From: Muscardinus avellanarius
Taxonomy: Eukaryota > Chordata > Mammalia > Rodentia > Gliridae
Length of the DNA: 64,000 bases
Direction of reading: 5' to 3'
NCBI GenBank assembly: GCA_963383645.1
Contig: OY726561.1
Coordinates: forward strand, 27,260,826-27,324,825
Part shown: positions 47,876 through 58,971 of the stretch, piece after piece
How positions within the stretch are numbered: the first letter of the stretch is position 1
Layout of the letters: each line of letters starts with the position of its first letter
Position numbers and translations under genes: made by a program
Notes under the pieces: generated by a model
Database searches by the model: none
What the model was told of the DNA's origin: nothing
The model's input: the letters and a program-made list of their open reading frames with translations, nothing else

Positions 47876-49138
47876 ATTGAAAATCAAAGGATGAGTCAAA
47901 AGATTTGTTGTTGTGGAAAAGAGAAGAGTAATTCAACCCAAGAATCTCTGGCCTGAACCATGGGTAAAAGAGTTATACTGAGATAAGGATAAAGGAGGAA
48001 CAAGTTTGGTAGAAAATCAATGGAGACAGACAGGTACTTATCTTGGAACATGTAGAGTATGGAATACCTATTAGACAGACAAGAAGAGATGCCATCTAGC
48101 TGTCGTACACATAAGGTGTATGTTCATTCACAGTCAAGTTCAGAAAATTGCCTGGAGCTGGAATTAATAATTAGGGGTCCTCTCACATAGATGATATTAA
48201 AAAATGCAAGATAATCAGTTCAAACAAAGAGGAAATGAACATAGAGAGAAGAGTATAACCTCACAGCTTACCACTTTTTGAAAGTCTCTCCTAGATTGTA
48301 ATTTTTATTTGTAAATACAAATAGATGGGGAGTTCCATAAACCAACATATTTAAAACATGTAGTTAGGTAATGAATAAATTAGCTACCTTAAAATAATAA
48401 AACTGAGTAAAAACTATACCATTGGAAAACAATGAAAATTGTCACCACTTAATGTTATATCTTCCAAATTAAACTGATTATAGAGTTGAAAGAGCCCAGT
48501 GAAATCAGCATAAGCACCACAAACATACACAACTTAAAAAAAATGTTAGTAGAAGTCTTCCTGCAAGGTAGGGAAAAACCAAGCTTACTACAATTATCTC
48601 CTAAAGCACTCCTATAAGCAAGCTTATTTTTGCCACTACAAAATATTTTTGCCAACCACATCACAAACAATTATTAATGTACTAAGTTTAGTCCCTGTTT
48701 TGAGCTGCTCCTGGGTCAGGGGTGGGGTGGGAATATGCTCTTATGGTAACATCCCATTGGATCATCTGCTGACATAGCAGATTTTTAAAGCTTACCCATA
48801 ATTACTCTAATTGGGCCATCAAGTGTCAGGACTTGCTGTGTGCATTTGCTTAATTCTATCCATCTCTGTGGTGCAACTGATGTTGCCCGCATTAAAGGAG
48901 TGACTGCTTTGAAAGCAATTTCCTTATGTTTATGGCCTCTCCCCTTCCACCTGCCTGTATTGAAAAATTAGTGAGGAAGATTTGCAAAGATGTCCTCAGA
49001 AGCTCCTGAACTTTTTTCAGCTGGAAACCCAAACCCATCCAAAGCTTTTCAAAATGCCTATACCACTACTGCCTTTATTTCTATATGTGGTCCTTAATTC
49101 ATAATACAACTGGTAATATGTAAAGCATATTGTTCGTG
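47876..49138. other. Repeat-poor noncoding block
   Basis: No gene. 48700-49130 looks single-copy and holds clustered homeodomain-type cores (CATAATTACTCTAATTGGG at 48798-48816). Confidence 0.45.
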
Positions 49139-49495
49139 TGTCTTAATCTGTTTATGCTGCTTCAGTGCAACACTTGAGAGTAATTTATATAGAACAGAAA
49201 TTCTTTTCTCACAATTCTGGAAGCCAGGAAGTTTAAGTCAAGGTCAGCAGGATTGGTTGTCTGGTGAGGGCTGTTCTCTGCTTCCAAGATGGTGCCTTAT
49301 TGCTGCTTCCTCTGGAGGAGAGGAATGCTGAAGGGCAAAGGAGACAAACTCTCTCCATCAAGCCCTTTTCTAATGCTACTTTCATTCACATGGGAGGAGC
49401 CTAATCACCTCATAAAGACTCCACCTCTTAATACTATCACACTGGCAAACTGTTTTAGAGGCAACACATTCATATCAAAGCAATGTGTCTTTATC
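49139..49495 (-). mobile_element. MaLR/MLT1-like LTR, antisense
   Basis: CACAATTCTGGAAGCCAGGA, TCTGGTGAGGGCTGTTCTCT, AAAGACTCCACCTCTTAATA and AGGCAACACATTCATATC follow the antisense MaLR LTR order. Solo, no internal genes. Confidence 0.72.
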
Positions 49496-49710
49496 TTTGT
49501 ACAGGTTGTGACCAATTTGTTTGTTCATCTTTTGATCATAATGGATGCACTGTCCCCAGTGTTTTAGCACAAATATTTTCTATGGTTATGCAGAAGATGG
49601 TCTGAAAACAGGCATCCAATCCGTTCTCTCCTATCCTCACCTAATGTCACTGCCATGCAACTGACTAAAAAGAGCAAAGAAAAATAAAAACGAGGAGATT
49701 GGGGGTTTTT

Positions 49711-49928
49711 TTGTTTGTTTGTTTATTTTTGTAGTATTGGAGATTGAACCCAGGGGCGTTCTACTTCTGAGCTACATCCCAGCCATATTTTTTATTTTTA
49801 TTTTTAAATACAATCTCACTAAATTGATGAGAGTCTCCCTACTTACCAAAGCTGCCCTTAAAACTGTAGTTCTCCTATCTCAGCCTTCCAAGTACTGAAA
49901 TTACAGGTGTGCACCACCACACCTGGCA
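49711..49928 (-). mobile_element. B1-dID SINE, antisense
   Basis: TTTGTTTGTTTG tail side, AGATTGAACCCAGGGGCG, end CACCACCACACCTGGCA. Confidence 0.88.
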
Positions 49929-49999
49929 AGATTTGTTTTCTTAATGAAATCATGGTATGCTTTATGTTGTATACTAAAAGACTTAACTTTTGTTAATTT

Positions 50000-50172
50000 T
50001 TTTGTTTATGGTACTGAGAACTGAACCCAGGAGCAGTCTACCTCCAACTATATCCCCAGCCCTATTTTATTTTATTTTTTTAAACAGGTCTCACTAAGTT
50101 GCTGAGGCTGGCCTCATATCAGCAATCTTCCGGTCTCAGCTTCCCAAGTACTGGGATTACAGGTGTGTGCTA
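50000..50172 (-). mobile_element. B1-dID SINE, antisense
   Basis: GGTACTGAGAACTGAACCCA to GGGATTACAGGTGTGTGC; broken at its B1 end by or against the next SINE. Confidence 0.85.
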
Positions 50173-50198
50173 AGACTTTTTTTTCCTCTCTCTGAGAG

Positions 50199-50357
50199 AC
50201 ACCCCCAGCCCTAATTAATTTTTATTCTTTACTTTTGAAACAGGGTCTCACTGAGTTGCGAAGGGCCTAAGTAGCTGAGGCTGTCCACAAACCGCCATCC
50301 TCCAGTATCCGCCTCTCAAATGCTGGGATTACAAGTGTGCACCACCATGCCCGGCCA
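50199..50357 (-). mobile_element. B1-dID SINE, antisense, ID half truncated
   Basis: CACCCCCAGCCCTAATTAAT, GGGTCTCACTGAGTTGCG, CACCACCATGCCCGGCC. Confidence 0.85.
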
Positions 50358-50980
50358 GAGAGTTTGGTTTTAAACCTACTTATCAGCATGCCTTTAAGAA
50401 AATACTATTGAATACAGGTTGTTGTAATAGTGTATTTTATTTGTCAACTTACTAAGCTATGGTACCCATTTGTTTGTTCAAATACTAGTCTAGACGTTGG
50501 TGTACATAGGTTCCCAAAGTGAGTGATACACCGTCTAGGTGGGGAGGATACTGGAACAAAGCATAGATACATAAAATAATGCAAATTTGTCATCATATCT
50601 TTTTGTTTGCTTAAAGGAGGTAGATTTCCAGGAGTCACTGCATAATTTCTTTTTTAAAAATAGGTTTGAAAACCTATTTATGTGTGAAGGGTATTTTTAT
50701 AAATGTGATTAACATTTATAATCTGTTGACTATAAAGATTGCCCTCAATAATGTGGCTGGACCTCTCTCAGCTGGAGGCCTTAAAAGCAAAGATAGATTC
50801 CCCAAAGAAGAAAGATTCTGCTTTAAGACCTTAACATAGTAATCCTATAATAGATTTTTAGGCTCAAGGTTAAAACTTCAACTCTTGTCTGGGTTTTTAG
50901 CCTGATAGCCTTATGGATTTTGGATTTACCAACTCCTATAACTGTACAAGCCAATTGTTTAAAATAAATTCAATCTCTCT

Positions 50981-50984
<4 letters not shown>

Positions 50985-51042
<58 letters not shown>

Positions 51043-51062
51043 ACTCACTCATGCGCGCGCGC
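50985..51062 (+). repeat. (TC)n microsatellite followed by (GC)5
   Basis: About 30 TC units, CACTCACTCA, then GCGCGCGCGC at 51053-51062, a Z-DNA-prone run. Confidence 0.95.
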
Positions 51063-51093
51063 ACTTAGGCAATATTCACTAACAAAAGTCAGT

Positions 51094-51280
51094 TTCTAAC
51101 AGGTATAAGAGCATATGCCTATAATCCCAGCAATTGGGAAGCTGTGGTAGGAGGATCACAAGTCTGAGTCCATACTGGGCAACTTAGTGAGACCGTATCT
51201 CAAAGTAAACATTAAAAAAGGACTTAGTATGTAGCTCAGTTAGTAAAGCACTCCAGGTTCAATCCTCAAAAAAAAGGAAG
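51094..51280 (+). mobile_element. B1-dID SINE, diverged
   Basis: GGTATAAGAGCATATGCCTA, CCCAGCAATTGGGAAGC, GTAGCTCAGTTAGTAAAGCA, GGTTCAATCCTC. Confidence 0.78.
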
Positions 51281-51767
51281 GAAAAAGTCAGTTTATCTGC
51301 TAATCTGGAGAACAAGAGAGTACTGTCAAAGAAATGCAACAATAATGGCACCCCTCCTGCCAAGAAAAGAAATTTTATACCAACTGTTTCCAATATGAAG
51401 CTCTACCTGAGCTCTGAGTTGAGTGTCTGGCCCTCTTAAGTATTATCCTAACCTAGTTTGCACAAATCTTTACCAATAAGAATCTGAGATGGGTTTTCCA
51501 AAATATTCTCTTCTGAAAAAGAAAAATGGGCTATGTTTGGGGCCTGTTGGAGTAGGGAGGAGGATTTCAAAGTGAATACAACTCAGAAAAGAAAGTTGGT
51601 ATTGTCCACTTTCCACTGTCTTATTCATCAAAAGAGTTTGTGTTATGATTTTTGGAAGCCAGCTTTATTGCATGATGTAATGAAGAAAATAATGAATATT
51701 ATAAATTTTCTTTATGCTTACATATATTTAATCACTGCCAGTTTATAGATATTTAAGAAGTTAAGAC

Positions 51768-52001
51768 ACACCGGGTGTGGTGGCGCACACTTGTAATCCC
51801 CGTGCTTGGGCGGCGGAGACAGGAGCCAGCGTGAGCTGGTTCGGAGCCAGCTTCGCTGGCTTAAGAGTCCCTGTTTCCAAATTAAAAAAATATAAAAAAT
51901 ATATAAAAAATAGGTCTGGGAGTGTAGCCCAGCAGTAGAAATAGGTCTGGGAGTGTAGCCCAGCAGTAGAAGGGCTTCCAGGAACCCCAGTACCACCAAA
52001 A
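51768..52001 (+). mobile_element. B1-dID SINE with a 31-bp internal duplication
   Basis: CACCGGGTGTGGTGGCGCAC onward. The ID start (ATAGGTCTGGGAGTGTAGCC and 11 more bases) is duplicated in tandem at 51910-51940 and 51941-51971. It runs into a purine repeat. Confidence 0.92.
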
Positions 52002-52136
52002 AAGAAGAAGAAGAAGAAGAAGAAGAAGAAGAAGAAGAAGAAGAAGAAGAAGAAGAGGAGGAGGAAGAGGAGGAGGAGGAGGAGGAGGAGGAGGAGGAGG
52101 AGGAGGAGGGAGGAGGAGAAGAAGAAGACGACGACA
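52002..52136 (+). repeat. (GAA)n(GGA)n purine tract at SINE tail
   Basis: About 130 bp almost purely purine on the plus strand. The minus strand reads as poly-Ser, which is not evidence of a gene. Confidence 0.97.
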
Positions 52137-52206
52137 AAGTAAATAAATGTAGTTTAAATTAGGTAAATGGCTAAATCCTGGAAAGTTTGAAGAAATTGTG
52201 CTGTAT

Positions 52207-52590
52207 TTTACAGAATAAATGTCCCCCAGAGGCCATGCATTAAAGACTTGGTCTTGGTGATGCTACTGGGAGGTGGTAGAAGCTTTATGAGAGGAGACCT
52301 AGTGATGGGCATGCCATCGATGGGATCATAAGACTCTGGTCTGTTCCTCTTTCTTTACTGCTTCCTGGCCACAAGGTGAGCAGATTGTTCCACTCTTGCT
52401 TTTCCTGGCCAAGACGTGAACAGTTTGCTCTCCCCAGTGCTCAGCACACCTACCAGAGGGACAAAACAAATCAGGTCCACCTGATCTGGAAATGGAACCA
52501 CTAAATCTTTGAATCAAAATAAACCTTCTCTCTTTATAGGTTAAGTATCTTAGGGATTTCAGTATAGTGTGGGAAAGCTGGCTGACACAT
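52207..52590 (+). mobile_element. MaLR-type solo LTR (ORR1/MST-like)
   Basis: Same layout as the LTR at 2592-2968 (AAATGTCCCCCAGAGGCC, ACTGGGAGGTGGTAGAAGC, AAAATAAACCTTCTCTCTT, GAAAGCTGGCTGACACAT). A solo LTR without gag, pol or env. Confidence 0.75.
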
Positions 52591-52964
52591 ATGGATTGAA
52601 GTGCTTTTAGAATTAGAAGGTCTTAGATCCTTGCTTGACCTTCAAGGACCTGCAATGGCTCTACACAATCCCTGATATTACATAATATAACAGAAACCTC
52701 TATGTCCAGTATAAATGGATAGTTTTTAATATTTAGATTCAAACTAGACGTGTGAATTGATACTATATCTGAGACTTTTATTTTCAATGCTGAATTTCAC
52801 TGAGTCCAAAAGAACAACAGATTCTAGAGTTATACTGTTATTTAGTGAAAATAAGACTTTGAAAGCTACTGACAGATTCTGTTGATTATGACTCTTATAC
52901 TCTGACTAAGGGATACCAACCACAGGATGTATGTGATTATAAAGTCTTAACTCTATTCATGGTG

Positions 52965-53180
52965 GATTTTTTTTTTTTTTTTTTGTGGGTCTGGGGATGG
53001 AACCCAGGGGTATTTGACCTCCAAGGTACATCCCCTGCCCTATTTTTTTATTCTTTATTTTGAAACAAGGTCTCACTAAGTTGTGGAGGGCCTCACTAAA
53101 GAACTGAGGCTGTCTGCAAACCACGATCCTCAGTCTCAGCCTCCCAAATGCTGGGATTACAAGCGTGCACTACCATGCCT
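52965..53180 (-). mobile_element. B1-dID SINE, antisense
   Basis: T19, GGGTCTGGGGATGGAACCCA, GCACTACCATGCCTGG. Confidence 0.9.
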
Positions 53181-53272
53181 GGGTTGGTGGATGATTTTAT
53201 AAGAGAACACATATACCTAAACAAATGGTATCTGTTAACAGGTATTAGTGAATATTTAGGGTTACCTGTGAA

Positions 53273-53274
<2 letters not shown>

Positions 53275-53325
<51 letters not shown>
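53275..53325 (+). repeat. (TA)n microsatellite
   Basis: About 25 AT units. Confidence 0.97.
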
Positions 53326-53328
<3 letters not shown>

Positions 53329-53414
53329 GTAATTACTTATATCAGCTATTTCTGTCTTGTCCCAGCTACTAAAACAGAAAACCATAGGTCGAGCAGTTTG
53401 TTTGTTAATTATTT

Positions 53415-53431
53415 TGTGTGTGTCTGTGTGT

Positions 53432-53473
<42 letters not shown>

Positions 53474-53614
53474 TGCTGGGGCATTTTACCTCTGAGCTAC
53501 ACCTCAACCCATTTTTTTTTTATTATTCTTTTATTTTGAAACAGGGCCTCGCTAAGTAGCTGAGGCTGGCCACGAACTCAGATCCTCCAGTCTCCCAAGT
53601 ACTGGGATGCCTGG
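53415..53614 (-). mobile_element. B1-dID SINE, antisense, (TG)n at its tail
   Basis: (TG)n with TCTG breaks at 53415-53472, then GTGCTGGGGCATTTTACC; B1 end shortened (ACTGGGATGCCTGGCT). Confidence 0.87.
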
Positions 53615-53617
53615 CTC

Positions 53618-53945
53618 CACAGAGCAGTTTAAATAACAGAACTTTTTTTCCTCACAGTTCTGGAGGCGGGGAAGTTCAAGATCAAGGTGCCAACAGTCCC
53701 CAGTCTCTGGTGATGGTATACTTCCTGATTTTCTGTCTTCTTCTGTATCCTCTGGCAAAGAGCAGTGAAAGTGATCATCTCTCCTATATCTCTTCATAGA
53801 CGGGCACTAATTTTATTCTTGAGGCTCCACTCTTCTGAATTATCACCTCCCAAAGACCCCCCACCTCCCTAAACCATCATACTGGGAATTTATTCTTCAA
53901 CAAAGGAAGTTGGCGTGGGCACAAATATTCACTCCATCACAATTC
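53618..53945 (-). mobile_element. MaLR/MLT1-like LTR, antisense
   Basis: CACAGTTCTGGAGGCGGGGA, AGTTCAAGATCAAGGTGCCA, ATTATCACCTCCCAAAGACC and ACAAATATTCACTCCATCAC mark it. It abuts the antisense SINE that ends near 53614. Confidence 0.72.
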
Positions 53946-54413
53946 CCCCTTTCTACCTCCTGAAGCTAAGGGTCTCACCTTGGTAGATCAATTTTGTGTG
54001 TGTGTGTGATTTGGCGTCAGGTGGAAAGAGAACCTTGGGAGAAGATCTGAAGCACACAGATAGGCCTAAAGGAGAGTAGGGCAAGAGTTTTGAAAGGCAC
54101 AAAAGCAGCTGCTGTGTGGGAGAGAAGTGGGTAAGAGAGAAAAAAAAAGTGCTTTGGATATAATACTTACTACCTACTGTATCTGTTTCATAGTGTACAG
54201 CCATGAGACTTTTTTAAGATTTCATTTTGAAATCAGGTTTCAGGTTCTTGACTTTTTTGGTTAATACTGTACTACTTAAGTTTGAACTACCTGGGTCACA
54301 GATTTATAAACATTGCACAAAATATTAATTCCAAGCTTTTCTGGACCAATCTTGAGAAATGTTTGTGGCTACCTACCTATTTTATGAAACAACAGAGTTA
54401 AAAGCCTTTATCA

Positions 54414-54627
54414 GTCAAGTGTGGTGGCACAAGTCTGTAATTCCATCTGTTCTAGAGGCTGAGGAAGGAGGATTTTAAGTTTCAAGCCAGGCTGGACAAT
54501 TTTGTGAGACCCTTTCTTAAAAAAAAAAAAAAAAAGAAGAAGAAAGAAAATTAAATCAAAAAGGGCTGGTAGAGTGCTTGCCTAGCATGCAGGAGTCCTT
54601 AGTTTCGATTCCCAGTACCACAAGTGT
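54414..54627 (+). mobile_element. B1 + ID SINE
   Basis: CAAGTGTGGTGGCACAAGTC, A17 linker, then AGGGCTGGTAGAGTGCTTGC and TTCGATTCCCAGTACC. Confidence 0.85.
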
Positions 54628-55439
54628 AAAATAAAAACTTTCATTAGTAAAATAACCTTTAAGCTAATTGTTAAGAGTTTAAACAGATAGTTCAAACAGC
54701 CTCATATCTAAAATAGTACTAAGTAAAACTAGCAGTAAACTGACAGGTAAGTAGCCCTAGTTCTAGCCCTAGTATAATTTTTTTTTAACGAATAAAGTTT
54801 ATTATACTGGTTTTGGAGCTGGGCATTTATTACTGCTAAACAGTTTATGGTTTGAATTGCAAACAGGCTATAATCAGCAGCATCAGTAATAAAATTGGCT
54901 TTGAAAACATTCTCCCAAATCTTGTGGGCAGTAAGAGATTTGGTCAATATATAACTAACAATCTGTTCCTAAGTAACTTACATGTTTTCAGCCCTCTTTT
55001 AACTAAAAAGATAAAGTAGAGGTACTTTGTATTCCTTTGGCCCTTTTGATGTAAAATGCTTTCACAAAACTTGATGCCAAGTCAATATAAAATGATGAAA
55101 AGATGTTCCTTCCTTCAGAAAGTTAATGTTCTTTTTCCCATATTTGCATTTGGTCAAACATTAAGCTTGGTATCTGGGATATCCTTGAGTAGAAATGTAT
55201 CCGAAATGGAAAGCCTGGACTCCGGGCTTTGTTCATTGGGCCAACATCCCTGGAACCTCTCCTTTGGGCAAAACACCATAGGCAGTGTCAGGCTGGGACA
55301 GACCCGCCAACAGGAGGTGGTCCCTGCTCTGAGAGCACCCTCGGCCCTGCCAGGGAAGGACCCAAATAGGACTTCTGAAACAGACTACCTCCAATACAGC
55401 CACGCAGCTGCACTTGTAATGTGTCTGTAATTACTCCAG
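54628..55439. other. Upstream flank of the BTG3 CpG island
   Basis: No gene or clear repeat. G+C rises steadily towards the island from about 55200. Confidence 0.5.
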
Positions 55440-55949
55440 CAGGAGTGATGAGGCTCGGTGCACAAACGCGAAGTTGCCCTTCCTGTCCTGTGTCTGCTCC
55501 CCGGCGAAGCCCCGGGTGCGGAGCGCCGGGTAGGCGCTCACCCTCCGGCAGGGGGTGGTCAGAACGCGACCCCAGCGGGGAGCAGCGGCGGAAGACCCCC
55601 AGGGAGGCGGCCCGCTCGACCCCCGAGGGCGCCCGGGCAGGTGAGGAGGCGAGGCGGGCTCAGCCCACCCTGAGCGCGGCTCCGGCCAGGCAGGAGAGCC
55701 GGCCGCGCCGCCGGAGCCGCCCACCCACCTCCCGGGGCGCGCGCGGGGCAGGGTCGAGGGCGCGGCGCGACCCGCGCGGGGCTCGGGGGCGTGTCATCGC
55801 CGAGGCCCCGCCCCCGTCCCCGCCCACCGCGCGCGCGAGCGGGTCCCGCGCGGCGCCAACCCTTTCCCGGGTCATCGCCCCTCCCGTCTTCCGGGCCCGG
55901 AGCCCCCCGCGCGCCGTCGCGGGGCCGCGCTCGCTCGCGCACGCGCCCG

Positions 55950-56133
55950 CCGGCCGGTCCCTCAGCGCGCGCCCGCCGCCCGCCCGACGACGCGGGAGCC
56001 GCACGCGCCGGACGAGGCTCGCCGCGCTCCTGTCGCCCAGCGCGGGCCGCGGAGCCGGCGCCCTCCGTGTGCTGCCGGGACGCGCTCGGGACCGCGGGAT
56101 CTGCAGCCCGGGAGCAGCGGCGCGGCGGCGGCG
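55950..56133 (+). other. BTG3: Probable noncoding exon 1 of BTG3 (5' edge uncertain)
   Basis: A good splice donor, GCG|GTGAGG, follows a run of GGC triplets at 56133/56134, just downstream of the NRF1-like site and GC boxes. Splicing from here to 59224 would give a 5' UTR that ends GGAAAA before the BTG3 ATG. The transcription start cannot be fixed from sequence, so the left edge is a placeholder. A second, stronger-looking donor, GGCAG|GTGAGG, lies at 55640/55641 and could mark an alternative first exon. Confidence 0.4.
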
Positions 56134-56607
56134 GTGAGGGGGCCCGGGCGGGAGGCGGTCATGGCGGGCCGGGCGGCCCCGTCGGAGCCCCGTGGGCGGG
56201 TCGGGGCCGGGGCGCGGGCTCCGGGCGCTGCCACGTCCCCGCCGGTGGGCCTGGGCGCGCGGGGTCCGGGGCGGCGGCCTCGAACCCGGGGCCGCGCGGG
56301 CCCTGGGGCGCCGCCCCCGGCCTGGGGGGCCACGCGGGACCCCGCCCGCGCGCCGGCCTCGAGGGCGGTGGACGCCGAGTCGCGGGTTTCGCGGCCCCCA
56401 AAAGTCGCGCCCGGCGGCCCGGGCACCGTCCAGCCCGGGGATGTGAGCGTTGGGTGGGCGTTGTGGTGACCGGGGAAGGGGGCAACTACAAAGTTAGAAA
56501 GTCCCGCCGGGCCGGGGGCCCCCGGGCGTCTTGTCCACGCAGCCCCGGAGCTGACGAGACTGTGGAACAAAAGTAGAACTTGAGCCGCCGCCGTGACGAC
56601 GGCCCGG

Positions 56608-56631
56608 TGACGTCACCTGCGGGGTTTAAAA
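56608..56631 (+). promoter_or_regulatory. Consensus CRE followed by TATA-like TTTAAAA
   Basis: A perfect palindromic CRE (TGACGTCA, 56608-56615) is followed nine bases later by TTTAAAA (56625-56631) at the 3' shoulder of the CpG island. It lies in intron 1 if exon 1 ends at 56133. CREs bind CREB/ATF factors. The pair could be an intronic control site or a minor alternative promoter of BTG3. Confidence 0.55.
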
Positions 56632-56723
56632 TGGGAGCTGCCGGCCCCTGCCTGCGGCGGGCGCCGGGGCTGCCGGCCTCCTCACAAGCCCCAGGTCCTG
56701 TCGGCCCCGCTCGCTTCTGGTGG

Positions 56724-56802
<79 letters not shown>

Positions 56803-56827
56803 CTCCTCTCTCTCTCTCCTCTCTCCC

Positions 56828-56858
<31 letters not shown>

Positions 56859-56859
56859 C

Positions 56860-56894
<35 letters not shown>
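56724..56894 (+). repeat. (GTCT)n(CT)n pyrimidine tract at the edge of the CpG island
   Basis: Seven GTCT units, then about 140 bp of CT/CCT repeats. It is polypyrimidine on the plus strand, in BTG3 intron 1. Confidence 0.97.
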
Positions 56895-58009
56895 GAGGGC
56901 TATTCCAGCCATCATTCCTTCGAACAGAAAAAATAAAGCCCATATGACTCATCCTCATCTTGCGTTACAACCCCAAGGCAACCACTAAGTGGTTCTTTCC
57001 TTTCTTCGTTTTTATTTATTGATAGGAAACTGAACAAACAAAAGCAAACCCTAAAACTCTGCTCTGTAGCACATAGTTGGCGATTTTAATGAATGAGGAT
57101 ACGGATTCAGTTGGTCTCCTCAATGTGGGTCCCTTGTTTTCTTTGGGGGGGGGGGTGGCTGCTGTAGTTCCATCGGCAACTTTCTTCCCTAACTATATTA
57201 AATTGCGGTGCGTTTTCTTTTCCAACATCATGTTGGTACAGTATAAAGGTAGCCTTGTAAAGTGGAAAAGGCTCGCATTTTTCAGGAGACTATTCTATAG
57301 TAATTGTAGTGTACTGAAGTAGTGTGTGCTCACACACTATTAGGTGCCTATCTGTGCCCAGTTCTTGGTAGCTAGTAGAAGGTGACTTCCAGGAGGAAGG
57401 TTTGGGTGTCTTTCCTTCCAGGATCAGGGTGAGTACGGCTGCCGTCACACTTCTCAGATAATTATATAGAATTTATTTCACAATGAGGTACTTTGTTTTA
57501 ATCTATACACAGAAAAGAATCAGATTGTGAATAGTCTTGAAGAGCAGTTTAAGAAAGAAAGCTAACACAATTTTATCTTTTGAATGTGTAGGGACATAAG
57601 CTGTTGATAAGTTAGTTGGTTTTATACTAAGTATAACAGACTGTATGTCTAATAATTGCACCCAAAGGTGGTATTGCTTAGTAAATGCAGCATCTGAATA
57701 ACTTACTTACAGCAGCCAAATGAATGAGCTCATCCAGTAAAGACAGAATATATATTGAAACAATCACAGGACAAGGTTTTTGTCTTTATGGATTAATCGA
57801 TGAAAAATCTGATCTGCCATTTTAAGAGTTCTTTGAGGCAGTTTCAAAATACACCCATATCTGATTATTTCTTTTTTTGTGTGTGTGGGTGAACTGGAAT
57901 TCCCACTCTTAAATATGTTTTGATAGTCACTATTTTTTTTTTGGTTAATATATATTTTTTCCTGAAAGAGTACTTATGGAAACTCATTAATGAAATTTTT
58001 TTTCCTACA

Positions 58010-58610
58010 ACAGTTTTGAGATAAAATTCACATACCATATAATTCACCCATTTAAAGTACACAGTTCAGTGGTTTAGTATATTTATACTCATATAACCAT
58101 TACCACATTTAGTTTTAGAATATTTTTATCACCCCCCAAAAAATAACCTTGTACTTACTAGCATTACTACTTTCTACATCCCTCCTGTCCCTTGACCACT
58201 CATCTGTTTTCTATCTATATATTTCCCTGTTCTGGATATTTTATGTGAATGGGATCATATAATATGTGATATTTTGTACTTCTTTTAGCATGTTATTTTC
58301 AAGGTTCACTCATGTTGTAGTATGTATTGGTACTTGATTAATTTTAATTGCCAAATAATATTCCATTTTACGTATATACCACACCTTATTAGTCCATTCA
58401 TCAGTTGGACATGTGGATTGCTTTTACATTTTGGACTTTATGAATAATGCTGCTATGGGCATTTCTCTACAAGTTTTTATGTGGACATATGTTTTTATTT
58501 TTCTTGAGCATATAGCTAAGAAATAGAATTATTGGATAATGCAATCTTTGTTTAACCTTTTTAGGTACTGCAAAACATCCAAAATAGTTCTACTATACTA
58601 GATGTTAAAA
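58010..58610 (-). mobile_element. L1 3' end, antisense, in BTG3 intron 1
   Basis: Typical antisense ancient L1 3' UTR wording (AAAGTACACAGTTCAGTGG, GGGATCATATAATATGTGAT, AATAATATTCCATTTTACG, GTCCATTCATCAGTTGGACA). It starts with the terminal region and is 5'-truncated. Confidence 0.8.
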
Positions 58611-58749
58611 CACACCTTCTTGTGTGTTTTAAAGCTCAAATCATTTCACAAAAAAAATTAAATTTTAATTATAGTAAATATTGACTTGTTTAATAAAACA
58701 TCTATAATAGCATTTATTATAATGATTTTCTTAGTTTTAGTCAACAAGA

Positions 58750-58971
58750 ACTTTTTTTTTTTTTTTGGTGGTACTGAGGATGGAACCCAGAGGCATTCTA
58801 CCTCTGAGCTACACCCCCAGCCCTATTTTTTATTCTATACTTGGAAACAGGGTCTCACTGAGTGGCTGAGAGCCTCAGTAAGTAGCCAGGGCTGGCTTCT
58901 AACCTACGCAATCCTCCTGTCTCAGCCTCCCAAGTACTGGGATTACGAGTGTGTGCCACCATGCCTGGCTC
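58750..58971 (-). mobile_element. B1-dID SINE, antisense, in BTG3 intron 1
   Basis: T14, GGTGGTACTGAGGATGGAAC to GTGCCACCATGCCTGGCT. Confidence 0.92.

Larger units (their letters stand above)
55440..56720 (+). promoter_or_regulatory. BTG3: CpG island promoter of BTG3
   Basis: About 1.3 kb of very G+C-rich, CpG-dense DNA sits abruptly in an AT-rich surround, 2.5-3.8 kb upstream of the BTG3 coding exon and in the right orientation. GC boxes are at 55807-55815 and 55819-55825, and an NRF1-like palindrome (CGCGCACGCGCC) is at 55936-55947. An E2F-like TTTCGCGG is at 56387-56394 and a consensus CRE at 56608-56615. No TATA box lies near the GC boxes, so dispersed initiation is expected. CpG islands of this type often also fire antisense, so a divergent noncoding transcript is possible but not shown. 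Long open frames in the island come from its base composition, not from coding. Confidence 0.9.

Noticed and set aside
51718..52137. 139-codon ORF with a long poly-Ser run on the minus strand
   Set aside because: It is the reverse of a SINE plus a GAA/GGA microsatellite.
53148..53539. Several ORFs through TA, TG and CA repeats (also at 30016-30391, 45612-45863, 46284-46523)
   Set aside because: Alternating dinucleotide repeats give stop-free frames (YI, CV, TH repeats); no gene evidence.
55056..55430. 124-codon ORF just upstream of the CpG island
   Set aside because: No similarity I recognise; crosses from AT-rich DNA into the island shoulder with no gene-like signals.
55421..56576. Long Arg/Pro/Gly-rich ORFs in the CpG island, both strands (up to 261 codons)
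   Set aside because: Typical stop-poor frames of a CpG island. They overlap each other in several frames and span the promoter and predicted splice donor of BTG3.
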